Positions 53,198-62,222 of a stretch of DNA of 64,000 bases are shown here, in pieces; position 1 is the first letter of the stretch; every line of letters begins with the position of its first letter. Location: the NCBI RefSeq assembly GCF_024213195.1, contig NZ_JANAVF010000017.1, positions 1 to 64,000 of the forward strand. Direction: 5' to 3'. The translations under genes and the position numbers were made by a program. Under the pieces are notes generated by a model, which did no database searches, was not told the origin of the DNA, and saw only the letters and a list, made by a program, of their open reading frames with translations. The DNA is from Streptomyces sp. TBY4. Lineage in GTDB: Bacteria > Actinomycetota > Actinomycetes > Streptomycetales > Streptomycetaceae.

Positions 53198-53584
53198 ATG
53201 AACGAATCTGTTGCGAACGTGTCCAGCAGCTACTACGTCACCGTCCGAGGAGAGCGCTTCACCTGCGGTGAGGTGACGGGCCTGGGTCCTCAGGGGGACC
53301 TCGGCCTGCCCGGGCAGGTGCTCACGATCATCCTCGACGACTGCGTCCTCACCGACGTGCCCGGGGCGCAGGAATGGGCCCTGTCCACGGAGGATCCCGC
53401 CGAGCCGTGCAACGTCAAGATCGAGGAGATCAGGGCGGGGTCGGCGGCTCCGCCCACCACCTGGTACCTCACTGATGCCAGGCCGGACTCGACCACCGAC
53501 CACAGCTCGACGGCGACCAGTCATGAAACGCGGATCGGCCGACTCACCATGCACGCTGCGAAGATCTCTCCGGACATGCCGTAG
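53198..53584 (+). CDS. hypothetical protein
   Basis: 128 residues. N-terminal part is beta-rich (SSYYVTVRGERFTCGEVTGL, QVLTIILDDCVLTDVPG, VKIEEIRAGSAAP). No domain recognised. The ribosome site is weak and the C-terminal ~35 residues are low-complexity and abut the catalase remnant on the other strand, so the true end may have been altered. Confidence 0.55.
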   Translation: MNESVANVSSSYYVTVRGERFTCGEVTGLGPQGDLGLPGQVLTIILDDCVLTDVPGAQEWALSTEDPAEPCNVKIEEIRAGSAAPPTTWYLTDARPDSTTDHSSTATSHETRIGRLTMHAAKISPDMP

Positions 53585-53639
53585 CGAGCGGCGGTGGGCC
53601 GAAATACCGTCCAAGCGGCGGATGGCGACCGGCGGCTCG

Positions 53640-53862
53640 GTACGGGGCGGGCCCGGCGGTCTGGTGCATGCCGTCGCGGAGTATGTCGTTGACGGGGGCG
53701 TGCGGCCGGTTGATCGGGATCTGGCCGAAGGTGGGAGATCCCGTGGGCGGCCGCGCCCCGGGCGTGCACCGCGCGCTCGGGAATCCGCTCGTGGTCGAAG
53801 TGAGTGATCTTCTCCCGCAGGTGGTGGTCCTGCAGCAGCACCGGCCCCCGCACACCTCGCTG
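53640..53862 (-). pseudogene. catalase remnant (two fused end-blocks)
   Basis: The minus strand encodes RGPVLLQDHHLREKITHFDH followed by ERIPERAVHARGAAAHG, the opening active-site region of heme catalases (His in VHARG). It is joined, in another frame, to FGQIPINRPHAPVNDILRDG, a segment that in catalases lies some 250-300 residues later. The middle and the C-terminal domain are gone. No start with ribosome site remains. Clearly dead. Confidence 0.8.
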
Positions 53863-54261
53863 CTACCAGGGGGTATCGGCGTAGATCGTCTTGCCGCCGT
53901 CGGGGGTGGGTTCGGTGTGGGTGTGGGTGGTGAGGTGGTTGATGAGCAACCACCCCCAGCCGCCGGTTCCGTCGGTGTGGGGTGGGCGTGGCTGGGGTGG
54001 GCGGGGGCTGGTGTCGGTGACGCGGATCTCGATGTGGTCGTCGCGCAGTTCCAGGTGCAGGGTGCAGGGCCCGCTGGTGTGGCGGATCGCGTTGGTGACG
54101 AGTTCGGCGACGATCAGGAGCACCGCATCGGCGCTTTCGGGCCGGGTCGGGGGCCTCGCGAGTGCGGCGTGGTGGAGGAAGCGGCGAGTGGCATTGCGTG
54201 CTGATGTCGTGGGCTTGCCGGTGCGTGGCACGGGCTGATCGAGGACGGGGGCGGTGGCCAC
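53863..54261 (-). CDS. GHKL ATP-binding regulatory protein (RsbW-like)
   Basis: 132 residues forming a single HATPase_c_2 domain: ADAVLLIVAELVTNAIRHTS (N-box), HIEIRVTDTSPRPPQPRPPH (D-box) and GTGGWGWLLINHLTTH (G-box; Gly-Trp-Gly instead of the more common GxG pattern). GTG 54261 has AAAGGAG upstream. It lies just downstream of the disrupted GAF-PP2C gene on the same strand, the expected layout of a phosphatase-kinase pair. The stop abuts the catalase remnant. Confidence 0.85.
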   Translation of the reverse strand: MATAPVLDQPVPRTGKPTTSARNATRRFLHHAALARPPTRPESADAVLLIVAELVTNAIRHTSGPCTLHLELRDDHIEIRVTDTSPRPPQPRPPHTDGTGGWGWLLINHLTTHTHTEPTPDGGKTIYADTPW

Positions 54262-54310
54262 GGCTTCTCCTTTCACATCGGGGCCTCTATGACACCTGCC
54301 CCCTCCGTGC

Positions 54311-55525
54311 TCAATTACCCCATTCCGTCGCACCGTGGAGATCTTGCCGCCCTGAGGTGTGGGGTCCGTGCCAGTCCAGGCACAGGACGGTGGCATCGTC
54401 TTTCGGCGGCCCGCCGCCGTAGGCGCCGCTGACCGCGGCGACCAGGGTGCGCACGACCTCGCGCGGGTGCTCGGTGGCGGTCTTGCGGAGAAGCGCGGGC
54501 AGGTCGACTACTCCCGCCTGGCGTTCTTGCATGCCGTCGGTGTGGAGCAGGAGGCGGTCACCGGGGCGCAGGTCGAGGTTCTGGGCGCGGTACGGGCCCT
54601 GATGGGCGACACCGAAGGGCATGTCCACGGCCAGGTCCAGCTCGTCGACCGCACCGTCGCGCAGCCGCAGCGGCCAGGGGTGGCCCGCGTTGACGAGCTG
54701 GGCGCCCGTTCCGTCGAGGGCGATGCGCAGCAGTTGGCCGATGGCGAAGGTCCGGTTGCCGTGGTCGAGGAGGGCTCGGTGGGTCCGGCGGGCTTGCTCG
54801 ACGAGGTCGCTTCCGGCGCGACGGGCGCCGCGGGAGGTGTTGACCAGCAGGGTGGCCGTGAGGGAGGCGTTGACGTCGTGGCCCATGGCGTCCGTGATGG
54901 ACAGGTGCAGGGTGTCGTTGTCGAGGCTGTAGTCGTAGGTGTCTCCGGCGATGTCGGAGGCGGGGACGAGGGCGCCGGCGAGCGTGAACTCCGCTGCTTC
55001 GCAGGAGGCGGCCGACGGCAGGAGCTGGCGCTGGATCTCCGCGGCCAGGCTGACCACGGTGGTGCGGTTGCCCCAGTGGTAGAGGTCGGTGAACCTGCGG
55101 TCCGTGACGATGATCTACGCCAGTGCGTGCGCGGCCCCCTCGACCTGCTCGAGCACGTCCGGGGTGATCTGGGGCAGGAACAGCTCCAGGACGCCGATGA
55201 CGTCACCGCGGTTCGTTACCGGCGCGAGCACCCGCTGCCCCTGTGCGCCGTCCGCGGCCAGCACCAGTCGCTGGCTGCGCAGGACCTCGTCGTAGACGCC
55301 GCTCCCCGAAAGCGGGACCTGCTCGGCGCGTTTGTCCTCGTGTGCGGGCGCGGTGTCATGGACCCGCAGAAGGCGTCTGCCGACGACGTCGACGAACAGG
55401 AACGACACAGACAGCGCACCGAACCGGTCGCGCAGATTGCGTGCCACCACGTCGAGGGAACGCACCGGGGCGGCATCCTCCGCCGATGCGAGTATCTCAG
55501 CCAGCCCGATGCGATCACGAGCCAC
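54311..55525 (-). pseudogene. GAF-PP2C (SpoIIE) phosphatase gene split by an in-frame amber codon
   Basis: GTG 55525 (GGAGG 5 bases upstream) opens a GAF domain (IGLAEILASAEDAAPVRSLD, VLELFLPQITPDVLEQVEGA) that ends at TAG 55115-55117 after AAHALA. The same frame continues directly with IIVTDRRFTDLYHWGN and a SpoIIE domain (AAEIQRQLLPSA, GDTYDYSL, LLLHTDGMQERQ, DDATVLCLD) to the stop at 54311. Homologues read through this point, usually with Tyr (TAC), so one base change would make the stop. The phosphatase half could reinitiate at GTG near 55059 (VVSLAAEI), leaving a GAF-less enzyme. Confidence 0.78.
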
Positions 55526-55767
55526 AGCAACCTCCACGAGTCACAGAAGACCCCTTCCCGCCTGAACCGGAGAAATCACACTGCCATCCACTTCCCGATC
55601 CAGCGGCCGCCCGGATGCGCGCCCCGTGCGGGGCGTCGGCCGCGCTGCGTCCGGTGCGGTGCCGCGCTCGGACCCGGCCACGCCGTGCCGAGGCCCTGTC
55701 CCAGCCCGTAGCGGGATCTGACCGGGCAGGTGAGGGTGATCATGGGAGGCGTGGGTAGCCGCAGGAG

Positions 55768-56865
55768 GTGATCACCTTCGGAGTCGAGGAAGAGTATCTG
55801 CTGCTGGACCCGGCCACCGCCGTACCGACTCCACTGGTGGAGGAAGTGCGCCGCAGGGCCGGTCTCGGAGCCCTCACGGAACAGGGCGAAGTCCAGGACG
55901 AGCTGCTCCAGGCGCAGATCGAGGTGGCCACTCCCGTCTGCTGGAGTCTCGAGGAAGTCGGGGGACACCTCCTGCGGCTGCGCCATGCGCTGGCGTCGGC
56001 AGCAGAGGCCAGCGGCTGCCGGATCGCGGCGACCGGCGCGGCGCCCGTGCGCGGGCCTCTTCTCGTGCCCGTCACCCCTGCTCCCCGGTACTTGAGGATG
56101 GAGGACGAGGCGCGTCAACTGGTGGACGAGCAGCTCATCTGCGGGATGCACGTCCATGTGGGGATTCCCGATGCCGAGACGGGCGTCGCCGTACTGAACC
56201 GCATCCGGGTGTGGCTGCCGACGCTGCTGGCCATGTCGGCGAACTCGCCGCTGTGGGACGGGCGGGACACCGGGTTCGCCAGCTGGCGGACGATCGTCTT
56301 CAGTCGCTGGCCCGTCAGCGGTATGCCTCCGCACTTCGACGGGATCGCCGACTACGAGCGAAGGCTGCAGGCGCTGGTGGCCTCCGGAGTGGTCGCCGAC
56401 CGGGGACAGGTCTACTGGCAGGCGAGGCTGTCCGACCGCTACCCGACCGTGGAGGTGCGCTGCCCGGACGTACAACTGAGGCCGGACGACGCCGTGATGC
56501 TCGCCGGCATCGTCCGCGCCCTGGTCGCCACGGCGATCGCCGAGGAGAAGGAGGGCATCCCGCCAGCCGCTGCGGCGGACTCGGAATTCCTCCGGGCCTC
56601 GAGCTGGCACGCGGCCCGATACGGATTGAACGGCACCCTCATGAGGCCGGACGGCCGCCCCGGAAGCAGCGGCGACGTCCTGTGCTCTCTCATCCGCCAC
56701 ATCACACCGGCCCTGGAAGACGCCGGTGACCTCCGGGAGGTCAGTGCCCTCGCGCACCGGCTGCTGCAGGAAGGCACCCCGGCAGACCGCCAGCGCCGCG
56801 CCGTGTCCGACGGCGGGTTGCCGGCGCTGATCGGACTGATCACCAGCGGTGCGCAGTCCGACTGA
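55768..56865 (+). CDS. YbdK-type carboxylate-amine (glutamate-cysteine) ligase
   Basis: 365 residues of the GCS2 family, which ligates glutamate to cysteine or a similar amine with ATP. Signature start ITFGVEEEYLLLDPATAVPT; Glu/His block LICGMHVHVGIPDAETGVAV; AMSANSPLWDGRDTGFASWR; YPTVEVRCPDVQLRPDDAVM. The GTG at 55768 overlaps GGAGG, so the exact start is unsure. Next to a polyketide cluster and unrelated to it by content. A decayed paralogue lies at 12899-13320. Confidence 0.92.
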   Translation: MITFGVEEEYLLLDPATAVPTPLVEEVRRRAGLGALTEQGEVQDELLQAQIEVATPVCWSLEEVGGHLLRLRHALASAAEASGCRIAATGAAPVRGPLLVPVTPAPRYLRMEDEARQLVDEQLICGMHVHVGIPDAETGVAVLNRIRVWLPTLLAMSANSPLWDGRDTGFASWRTIVFSRWPVSGMPPHFDGIADYERRLQALVASGVVADRGQVYWQARLSDRYPTVEVRCPDVQLRPDDAVMLAGIVRALVATAIAEEKEGIPPAAAADSEFLRASSWHAARYGLNGTLMRPDGRPGSSGDVLCSLIRHITPALEDAGDLREVSALAHRLLQEGTPADRQRRAVSDGGLPALIGLITSGAQSD

Positions 56866-56911
56866 GTGCTCCAGGGCGACCCTGTGCCCGGAATCCACCC
56901 GGAGGACGCAG

Positions 56912-57817
56912 TCAGCCGACGGCCAGGGTGTGTCCGGCCAGGACCAGCAGTACGGCGTCGGCTGCGGCCAGAGCCAGGATCATCAGGAAGGGCATCCGGC
57001 CGCGGGCGAGGGCGGGCGGCGCAGCCGGTGCCGCCAGGCACAGGGCCAGCGTCACGCCCAGCAGCAGCCGGCCGGCAAGTGTCACCGGGCCGGGCGGGCC
57101 GAGCGTCACCACCGTGCAGGAGGCGAAGGCGAGAGCCGCCGCCATCGCGATGGACGCGCGTCGCCCCAGCCGCTGGGGGAGCCCCAGCACGCCGCCCGCG
57201 ATGTCCTCGTCGATGTCGGGCAGGGCGTTGGCGAAGTGGGCACTGGTCCCCAGCAGAGCCGCTGCCGCTGTGAGCCATACCGGGGGCCATCCGGCCGACG
57301 GCGAGGTCAAGGTCGACGTCAGCGTGAGGAAGGCGGGTAGCAGCCCGAAGGCGACGGTGTACGGGAGCCAGGAGGCGGGGGTGTGCTTCAGCCACAGGTT
57401 GTACGACCAGGCTGCGGCGACGCAGCCGACGTGCACCCAGCCGGCCCGGGCGCCGCAGGCCAGCGACAGCGGTACGCAGGCGAGCAGGGCCGCACAGGCG
57501 GCCGCGGTCACCGCTCCGGGCCGTACCTCCCCCGTGGCGAGCGGCTTGTCGAGGCGGGCGGCTGCCACGTCGCGCCGCATGTCCAGCCGGTCGTTGCACC
57601 AGCCGATCGACAGCTGGCCTGCCGCGACCGCGGCCACCGCCGTGGTTCCGGCGACGGGCCCGAGCCCGACGGCCGCGGCCAGCAGCGCCGTGAGGAGGGT
57701 GACGCCGGCTGCAGGCACGGGGTGGCCGGCCTTCAGGACCCCCAGGAAGCCCCCGCGGCCGGGCCGCCGGGCCGTCGCCCCCGCGGGCACGGTTGCACCT
57801 TCGTCGGCGGTGGTCAT
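56912..57817 (-). CDS. UbiA-family prenyltransferase
   Basis: About 301 residues, eight to nine helices. First Asp-rich motif GWCNDRLDMRRD (NDxxDxxxD), second DIDEDIAGGVLG, which bind the prenyl diphosphate with Mg2+. It should attach a prenyl chain to an aromatic or quinone ring in the membrane. Divergent from the type III PKS gene with only 91 bp between starts, so they are probably co-regulated. ATG 57817; a longer GTG start at 57829 is possible. Fits the prenyltransferase of alkyl-prenyl-hydroquinone pathways (agqD-like). Confidence 0.9.
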   Translation of the reverse strand: MTTADEGATVPAGATARRPGRGGFLGVLKAGHPVPAAGVTLLTALLAAAVGLGPVAGTTAVAAVAAGQLSIGWCNDRLDMRRDVAAARLDKPLATGEVRPGAVTAAACAALLACVPLSLACGARAGWVHVGCVAAAWSYNLWLKHTPASWLPYTVAFGLLPAFLTLTSTLTSPSAGWPPVWLTAAAALLGTSAHFANALPDIDEDIAGGVLGLPQRLGRRASIAMAAALAFASCTVVTLGPPGPVTLAGRLLLGVTLALCLAAPAAPPALARGRMPFLMILALAAADAVLLVLAGHTLAVG

Positions 57818-57908
57818 GATGATGGGCACCGCACCACGCTATGGGTCCGGCGCGCCCGTGGCGGCCGTGTTCAGCGTGCCTGCGCTCCGCTGTCCCTATG
57901 TTGGACCA

Positions 57909-58979
57909 ATGACACGGGTCCTCGCGGTGAGCACGGCCTTCCCGCCGCATCGCTACATGCAGCAGGAGATCACCGACGTCCTCGCCTCCTGTCTGCCGCC
58001 CGGCGCCGACAACGCGCTCCTGCGCCGGCTGCACGGGGCTGCTCAGGTGGAGACGCGTCACCTCGCGCTCCCCCTGGACGTGTACGGGAAGCTCGGCGGC
58101 TTCGGCCACACCAACCGCCTCTTCGTCGAACTCGCCGTCGCTCTGGGCGCCGAAGCCGTCGAGCGGGCACTCGACGAGGCGGGGGTGCGCGCCGAGGAGA
58201 TCGACCTGGTCGTCTCGACGACCGTGACCGGCATCGCGGCGCCCTCCCTGGAGGCCCGGCTGGCCGCGCAAGTCGGCCTGCGGCCCGACGTGAAGCGGGT
58301 CCCGATGTTCGGACTCGGCTGCTCCGCCGGTGCGGCGGGGCTGGCCCGGGTCCACGACTTCCTCGCCGGCCATCCGGACGGTACGGCGCTCTTGCTGGCC
58401 ACCGAACTGTGCTCGCTGACCCTGCAGCCGGCGGACACCTCGATGGCGAACCTGGTGGCGGGAAGCCTGTTCGGCGACGGGGCCGCCGCTCTGGTGGCGG
58501 TCGGTGACGCGCGCGCTTCCGCGGGAGCGTCCGCGGCCGGCACGTCCGGACCGGTGGTCGTGGCGACGCGCAGCCGCCTGTACCCGGGGACCGAGCACCT
58601 GCTGGGCTGGGACATCGGCGACTGGGGCTTTCGCATGGTTCTCGGCCGGGAGATCCCCGAGCTCGTCCGGCTGCACGTGGCGGAGGAGATCGAGTCCTTC
58701 CTCGCCGTTCACGACCTCAAGCCCGGGGACGTCACGGCCTGGATCTGCCATCCGGGCGGCCCGAAGATCCTGGACGCGCTCGCCGACGAGCTCGGCCTGC
58801 CGGACTCCGCCCTGGGCTCCTCCCGCCGAGCGCTGGCCGCCACGGGGAACCTGTCCTCCGCGTCGGTGCTGCAGATCCTGCGCGACACCCGTGCCGCGGC
58901 GCCGCCGCCGGGATCGGCAGGTCTGATGATCGCCTTCGGGCCGGGCTTCTCCTCCGAACTCGTCCTGCTGGCCTGGTGA
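57909..58979 (+). CDS. type III polyketide synthase
   Basis: 356-residue homodimeric thiolase-fold enzyme. Catalytic triad visible: Cys138 in GLGCSAGAAG, His281 in WICHPGGPK, Asn314 in ATGNLSSAS; also the GFGHTNRLF and FGPGFSSEL blocks. Related enzymes (SrsA, AgqA) extend fatty acyl-CoA with malonyl units into alkylresorcinols or alkylquinols. No Shine-Dalgarno; TATGTT (57897-57902) 7 bp before ATG suggests a leaderless message. First gene of a three-gene run (58987, 59520). Confidence 0.93.
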   Translation: MTRVLAVSTAFPPHRYMQQEITDVLASCLPPGADNALLRRLHGAAQVETRHLALPLDVYGKLGGFGHTNRLFVELAVALGAEAVERALDEAGVRAEEIDLVVSTTVTGIAAPSLEARLAAQVGLRPDVKRVPMFGLGCSAGAAGLARVHDFLAGHPDGTALLLATELCSLTLQPADTSMANLVAGSLFGDGAAALVAVGDARASAGASAAGTSGPVVVATRSRLYPGTEHLLGWDIGDWGFRMVLGREIPELVRLHVAEEIESFLAVHDLKPGDVTAWICHPGGPKILDALADELGLPDSALGSSRRALAATGNLSSASVLQILRDTRAAAPPPGSAGLMIAFGPGFSSELVLLAW

Positions 58980-58986
58980 AGGCCCC

Positions 58987-59523
58987 ATGACGCCGTACAC
59001 CTTGCTGATCTTGCTGGTCATCGCGGAACGGTTCGCGGAACTCGCCGTGGCGCGTCGCAACGCCGCCTGGAGCCGGGCCAGGGGCGGGCTCGAATACGGA
59101 GCCGGGCACTACCCGGCGATGGTCGCCCTGCACACGGCGCTGCTGCTCGGCTGCCTCGTGGAGCCGTGGGCGGCCGACCGGCCCTTCCTGCCCCTGCTCG
59201 GCTGGCCCGCCCTCGTCCTCGTGCTGGCCGCCCAGGGGCTGCGGTGGTGGTGCATCGGCGCCCTGGGCCCCCGCTGGAACACCCGCGTGCTGATCGTCCC
59301 CGGCCTTCCGCTGATCACGCGCGGCCCCTACCGGCACCTGCGTCACCCCAACTACCTGGCCGTCGTCGTCGAGGGCGTGGCCCTTCCCCTGGTGCACAGC
59401 GCGTGGATGACCGCCCTCGGCTTCACGCTGCTGAACGCCGCCCTGCTGACCGTACGCATCCGCTGCGAGGACGACGCACTGGCGCTCGCACGACCGTTGC
59501 CCGCCCTGGGTGCGGCTCCGTGA
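58987..59523 (+). CDS. isoprenylcysteine carboxyl methyltransferase (ICMT)-like membrane methyltransferase
   Basis: 178 residues with four to five helices. Signature GPYRHLRHPNYLAVVVEGVA (R-HP-Y) that binds SAM, preceded by PGLPLITR. ICMT-like proteins methylate lipid carboxyl or phenolic groups. Placed between type III PKS and FAD enzyme genes, it likely O-methylates the polyketide (as SrsB/AgqB). ATG 58987 is 7 bp after the PKS stop. Confidence 0.9.
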   Translation: MTPYTLLILLVIAERFAELAVARRNAAWSRARGGLEYGAGHYPAMVALHTALLLGCLVEPWAADRPFLPLLGWPALVLVLAAQGLRWWCIGALGPRWNTRVLIVPGLPLITRGPYRHLRHPNYLAVVVEGVALPLVHSAWMTALGFTLLNAALLTVRIRCEDDALALARPLPALGAAP

Positions 59524-60548
59524 TCGACCTCCTGGTGGTGGGAGGCGGCCCCGCGGGCCTGGCCACCGCGATCCACGGAGCGCTCGCCGGGTTCGACGTC
59601 GTGGTCGCCGAACCACGTCCCGCTCCCGTCGACAAGGCCTGCGGAGAGGGCCTGATGCCGGGCGCGGTCCGGGCCCTGGACGGACTCGGCGTCAAGGTGC
59701 CGGGCCATCCCCTGCGCGGCATCCGCTACCTGGACGCCGTAGGCGAACGGCGCGCCGAGGCCCTGTTCCGGACGGGCCACGGCCTCGGAGCGCGCCGCAC
59801 CCTGCTCCACGCGGTCCTCACCGACCGGGCCGTGCAGCTCGGCATCCCGATCCTGCCCCGCCGGGTTCGCCAAATCAGCCAGTCCACCGACCACGTCACG
59901 GCGGACGGGATGGCCGCCCGGTACCTCGTGGCAGCGGACGGGCTGCACTCCCCGACCCGGCGGGCGCTGGGCCTGGACGAGCGCCCGGGAGCCGGGCGCC
60001 GGCCGCCGCGGTACGGATTGCGGCGCCACTACTCGGTCGAGCCGTGGAGCGACCTGGTGGAGGTGCACTGGTCGGCCGGCTGTGAGGCCTACGTCACCCC
60101 GCTGGGCCCGCAGCAGGTCGGAATCGCCGTCCTCACGTCCGAACACCTTCCGTACGAAGCCCAGCTGGCCCGGTTTCCGCTGCTGGTGTCCCAGCTGGGT
60201 ACTGCGGTCCGGACTCCGGTCCGGGGCGCGGGCCCGCTCCGCCAGCGGGCCCGCTCCCGGGTGGCCGGGCGGGTCCTGTTCGTGGGGGACGCGGCCGGGT
60301 ACGTCGACGCGCTGACGGGCGAGGGACTTGCCCTCGCCCTGACGGCCGCCGCCGAACTCGTGCGCTGCTTGCGCGAAGGCCGCCCCCAGGCCTACGAAGA
60401 CGCGTGGCGCAGGCTGTCCCGCAACTACCGGCTGCTGACCAAGTCCCTGCTGTGGGCCCGCAACCAGCCTCGACTGGCTCCCCTGATCCCCCCAGCCGCG
60501 GCCCGCTTCCCCGGCCTGTTCCAGCAGGCAGTGAACCTGCTGGCGTGA
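59520..60548 (+). CDS. FAD-dependent oxidoreductase (geranylgeranyl reductase/hydroxylase-like)
   Basis: 342 residues. FAD-binding VVGGGPAGLATAIHGALAGF, then VDKACGEGLMPGAVRAL and the GDAAGYVDALTGEGLALAL motif II. These match flavoprotein monooxygenases and geranylgeranyl-reductase-type enzymes. In srs/agq clusters, the FAD enzyme hydroxylates the resorcinol ring to a quinol. GTG 59520 overlaps the upstream stop (GTGA), so it is coupled. The product may also reduce a prenyl double bond. Confidence 0.88.
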   Translation: MIDLLVVGGGPAGLATAIHGALAGFDVVVAEPRPAPVDKACGEGLMPGAVRALDGLGVKVPGHPLRGIRYLDAVGERRAEALFRTGHGLGARRTLLHAVLTDRAVQLGIPILPRRVRQISQSTDHVTADGMAARYLVAADGLHSPTRRALGLDERPGAGRRPPRYGLRRHYSVEPWSDLVEVHWSAGCEAYVTPLGPQQVGIAVLTSEHLPYEAQLARFPLLVSQLGTAVRTPVRGAGPLRQRARSRVAGRVLFVGDAAGYVDALTGEGLALALTAAAELVRCLREGRPQAYEDAWRRLSRNYRLLTKSLLWARNQPRLAPLIPPAAARFPGLFQQAVNLLA

Positions 60549-60899
60549 GGACCCGTACCCTCCACCGGCGACCCGAGTCGGCCTTCCGGCGGCGCGGGGC
60601 GTCCCACCGGACCAGGCTGGTTGTGCCTCGGGCCTGACACGCCCCCGCCGCGAAGGCCCGACCGGACCCGGCCAAGAAGGAAGGCCGGGGGCGGTTCCGT
60701 GCCCGGCCGAGGTGGCGGCGGTACCGGACCGGCCCGCCGCCGGAGGGGTGCCGGACGCCGGCGCCGGTGCCGGCCGCCGTCAACCCGACCCGCTCGGATA
60801 CGGCGGTTCGTGTCACGTATGACTCTCCGTCCCACCGCCCTGTACGGCAGATGGCGGACGGAACTTGTGGAGCTGCCACGCGCTCAGCAGGCTTGCCCC
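60549..60899. other. gene-free stretch
   Basis: 351 bp between the polyketide cluster and the MFS gene. I see no convincing gene, hairpin or tRNA in it. It contains long GC-rich, proline- and arginine-like frames on both strands. A region near 60800-60830 is slightly richer in A/T and could hold the promoter of the MFS-anmK pair. Confidence 0.5.
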
Positions 60900-62222
60900 A
60901 TGCTCCCACCCGCCCCCGGACCGGTCCGCTCCCCTGTGGCAGGGGCCCGGCGGGCCCGCTCCCGCCGGGCGCTGCTCGGCGGCTGCGTCGGCAATTTCAT
61001 CGAGTGGTACGAGTTCGGCGTCTACGGCTACCTCGCCACGGTCCTCGCGGCGCACTTCTTCACTCCCGAGGGCGGCAGCGAGGTGGAGGGGCTCGTCAGG
61101 ACGTACGCCTCCTTCGCCCTCGCGTTCTTCTTCCGCCCCGTCGGGGCGGCGGTGTTCGGGCGGCTCGGTGACCGGATCGGCAGGCGGCCGACGCTCGTCC
61201 TGGTCATCTGCCTGATGACCGGAGCCACGACGCTCATCGGGATGCTCCCGACGTACGCGACCATCGGCGCGGCCGCGCCGTGGCTCCTGACCCTGCTGCG
61301 GATCGTGCAAGGGCTTTCGGCGGGCGGGGAGTTCGGCGGGGCGGTCGCGGTCATGACGGAGAGCGCTCCGCCGGGCCGCCGGGGGTGGTACGGGGCGTGG
61401 CAGTCGTTCACGGTCGCGCTCGGCCTGCTCGCCGGCGCCGGAACGACGGCGCTCCTGGCGACCGTACTGACCCCCTCGGAGCTGAACGCCTGGGGCTGGC
61501 GGGTGCCCTTCCTGCTGACGCTGCCGCTCGGGCTCGCCGCCCTGTGGCTGCGCGTGCGCCTGGACGAGACGCCCGCCTTCGTCGCGGCCGTCTCCCCGGC
61601 GGGCGGACCCCCGCGACGACCGCCCGCCGGGGAGACGGTCAGGGCCGTCGCGCTGGGCGCCGGGCGGGTCATGGGCTGGTCGGCGGCCGGGTACACCTTC
61701 CTGGTGGTCCTGCCCTCCTACCTCCAGAACACGCTGAACGCGACGTTCCAGCAGGCCCTCGTGGCGACCGTGCTGGCGAACCTGGGGTTCGCGGCGACCA
61801 TCCTGCCCGCCGGCGCGATCAGCGACCGGCTCGGGCGGCGGGCGGTGATGCTGGCCGGAGCGCTGTTGGTGGCCGTGCTCGCACTGCCGCTGTTGAACCT
61901 GGTCCAGGACCCGGGCACGCCGGCGTACGCGAAGGGGGCCGCGCTCCTCGCCGCGGGGGCAGCCGTCGGGCTGATGGCCGGACCCGGCCCTGCGATGCTG
62001 TCCGAGATGTTCCCGACCACGGTGCGCTACACGGGGCTGGGACTGGCGTACGCGCTGTCCAACGCCGTGTTCTCGGGATGCGCGGGGCTGATCATCACCA
62101 GGGCCGTCGCGTGGACCGGGAACTCCGACGTCCCCGCCTACTACGCCGCGACCGCCTGCGCGGTCAGCGTCGCCGCGCTGCTGACCCTGCGCGGCGACGA
62201 CCACGAGCGGACGCTCCGGTGA
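60900..62222 (+). CDS. MFS metabolite:H+ symporter (MHS-type)
   Basis: 440 residues, 12 predicted helices. Metabolite:H+ symporter signatures: CVGNFIEWYEFGVYGYLATV, RPVGAAVFGRLGDRIGRRPT, LRIVQGLSAGGEFGGAVAVM and a late AGPGPAMLSEMFPTTVRYTG. Family members carry citrate, proline/betaine, shikimate or alpha-ketoglutarate; the substrate is undetermined. ATG 60900 has AGCAGG upstream. The next gene, anmK, overlaps the stop (GTGA), so its substrate could be a muropeptide sugar. Confidence 0.9.
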   Translation: MLPPAPGPVRSPVAGARRARSRRALLGGCVGNFIEWYEFGVYGYLATVLAAHFFTPEGGSEVEGLVRTYASFALAFFFRPVGAAVFGRLGDRIGRRPTLVLVICLMTGATTLIGMLPTYATIGAAAPWLLTLLRIVQGLSAGGEFGGAVAVMTESAPPGRRGWYGAWQSFTVALGLLAGAGTTALLATVLTPSELNAWGWRVPFLLTLPLGLAALWLRVRLDETPAFVAAVSPAGGPPRRPPAGETVRAVALGAGRVMGWSAAGYTFLVVLPSYLQNTLNATFQQALVATVLANLGFAATILPAGAISDRLGRRAVMLAGALLVAVLALPLLNLVQDPGTPAYAKGAALLAAGAAVGLMAGPGPAMLSEMFPTTVRYTGLGLAYALSNAVFSGCAGLIITRAVAWTGNSDVPAYYAATACAVSVAALLTLRGDDHERTLR

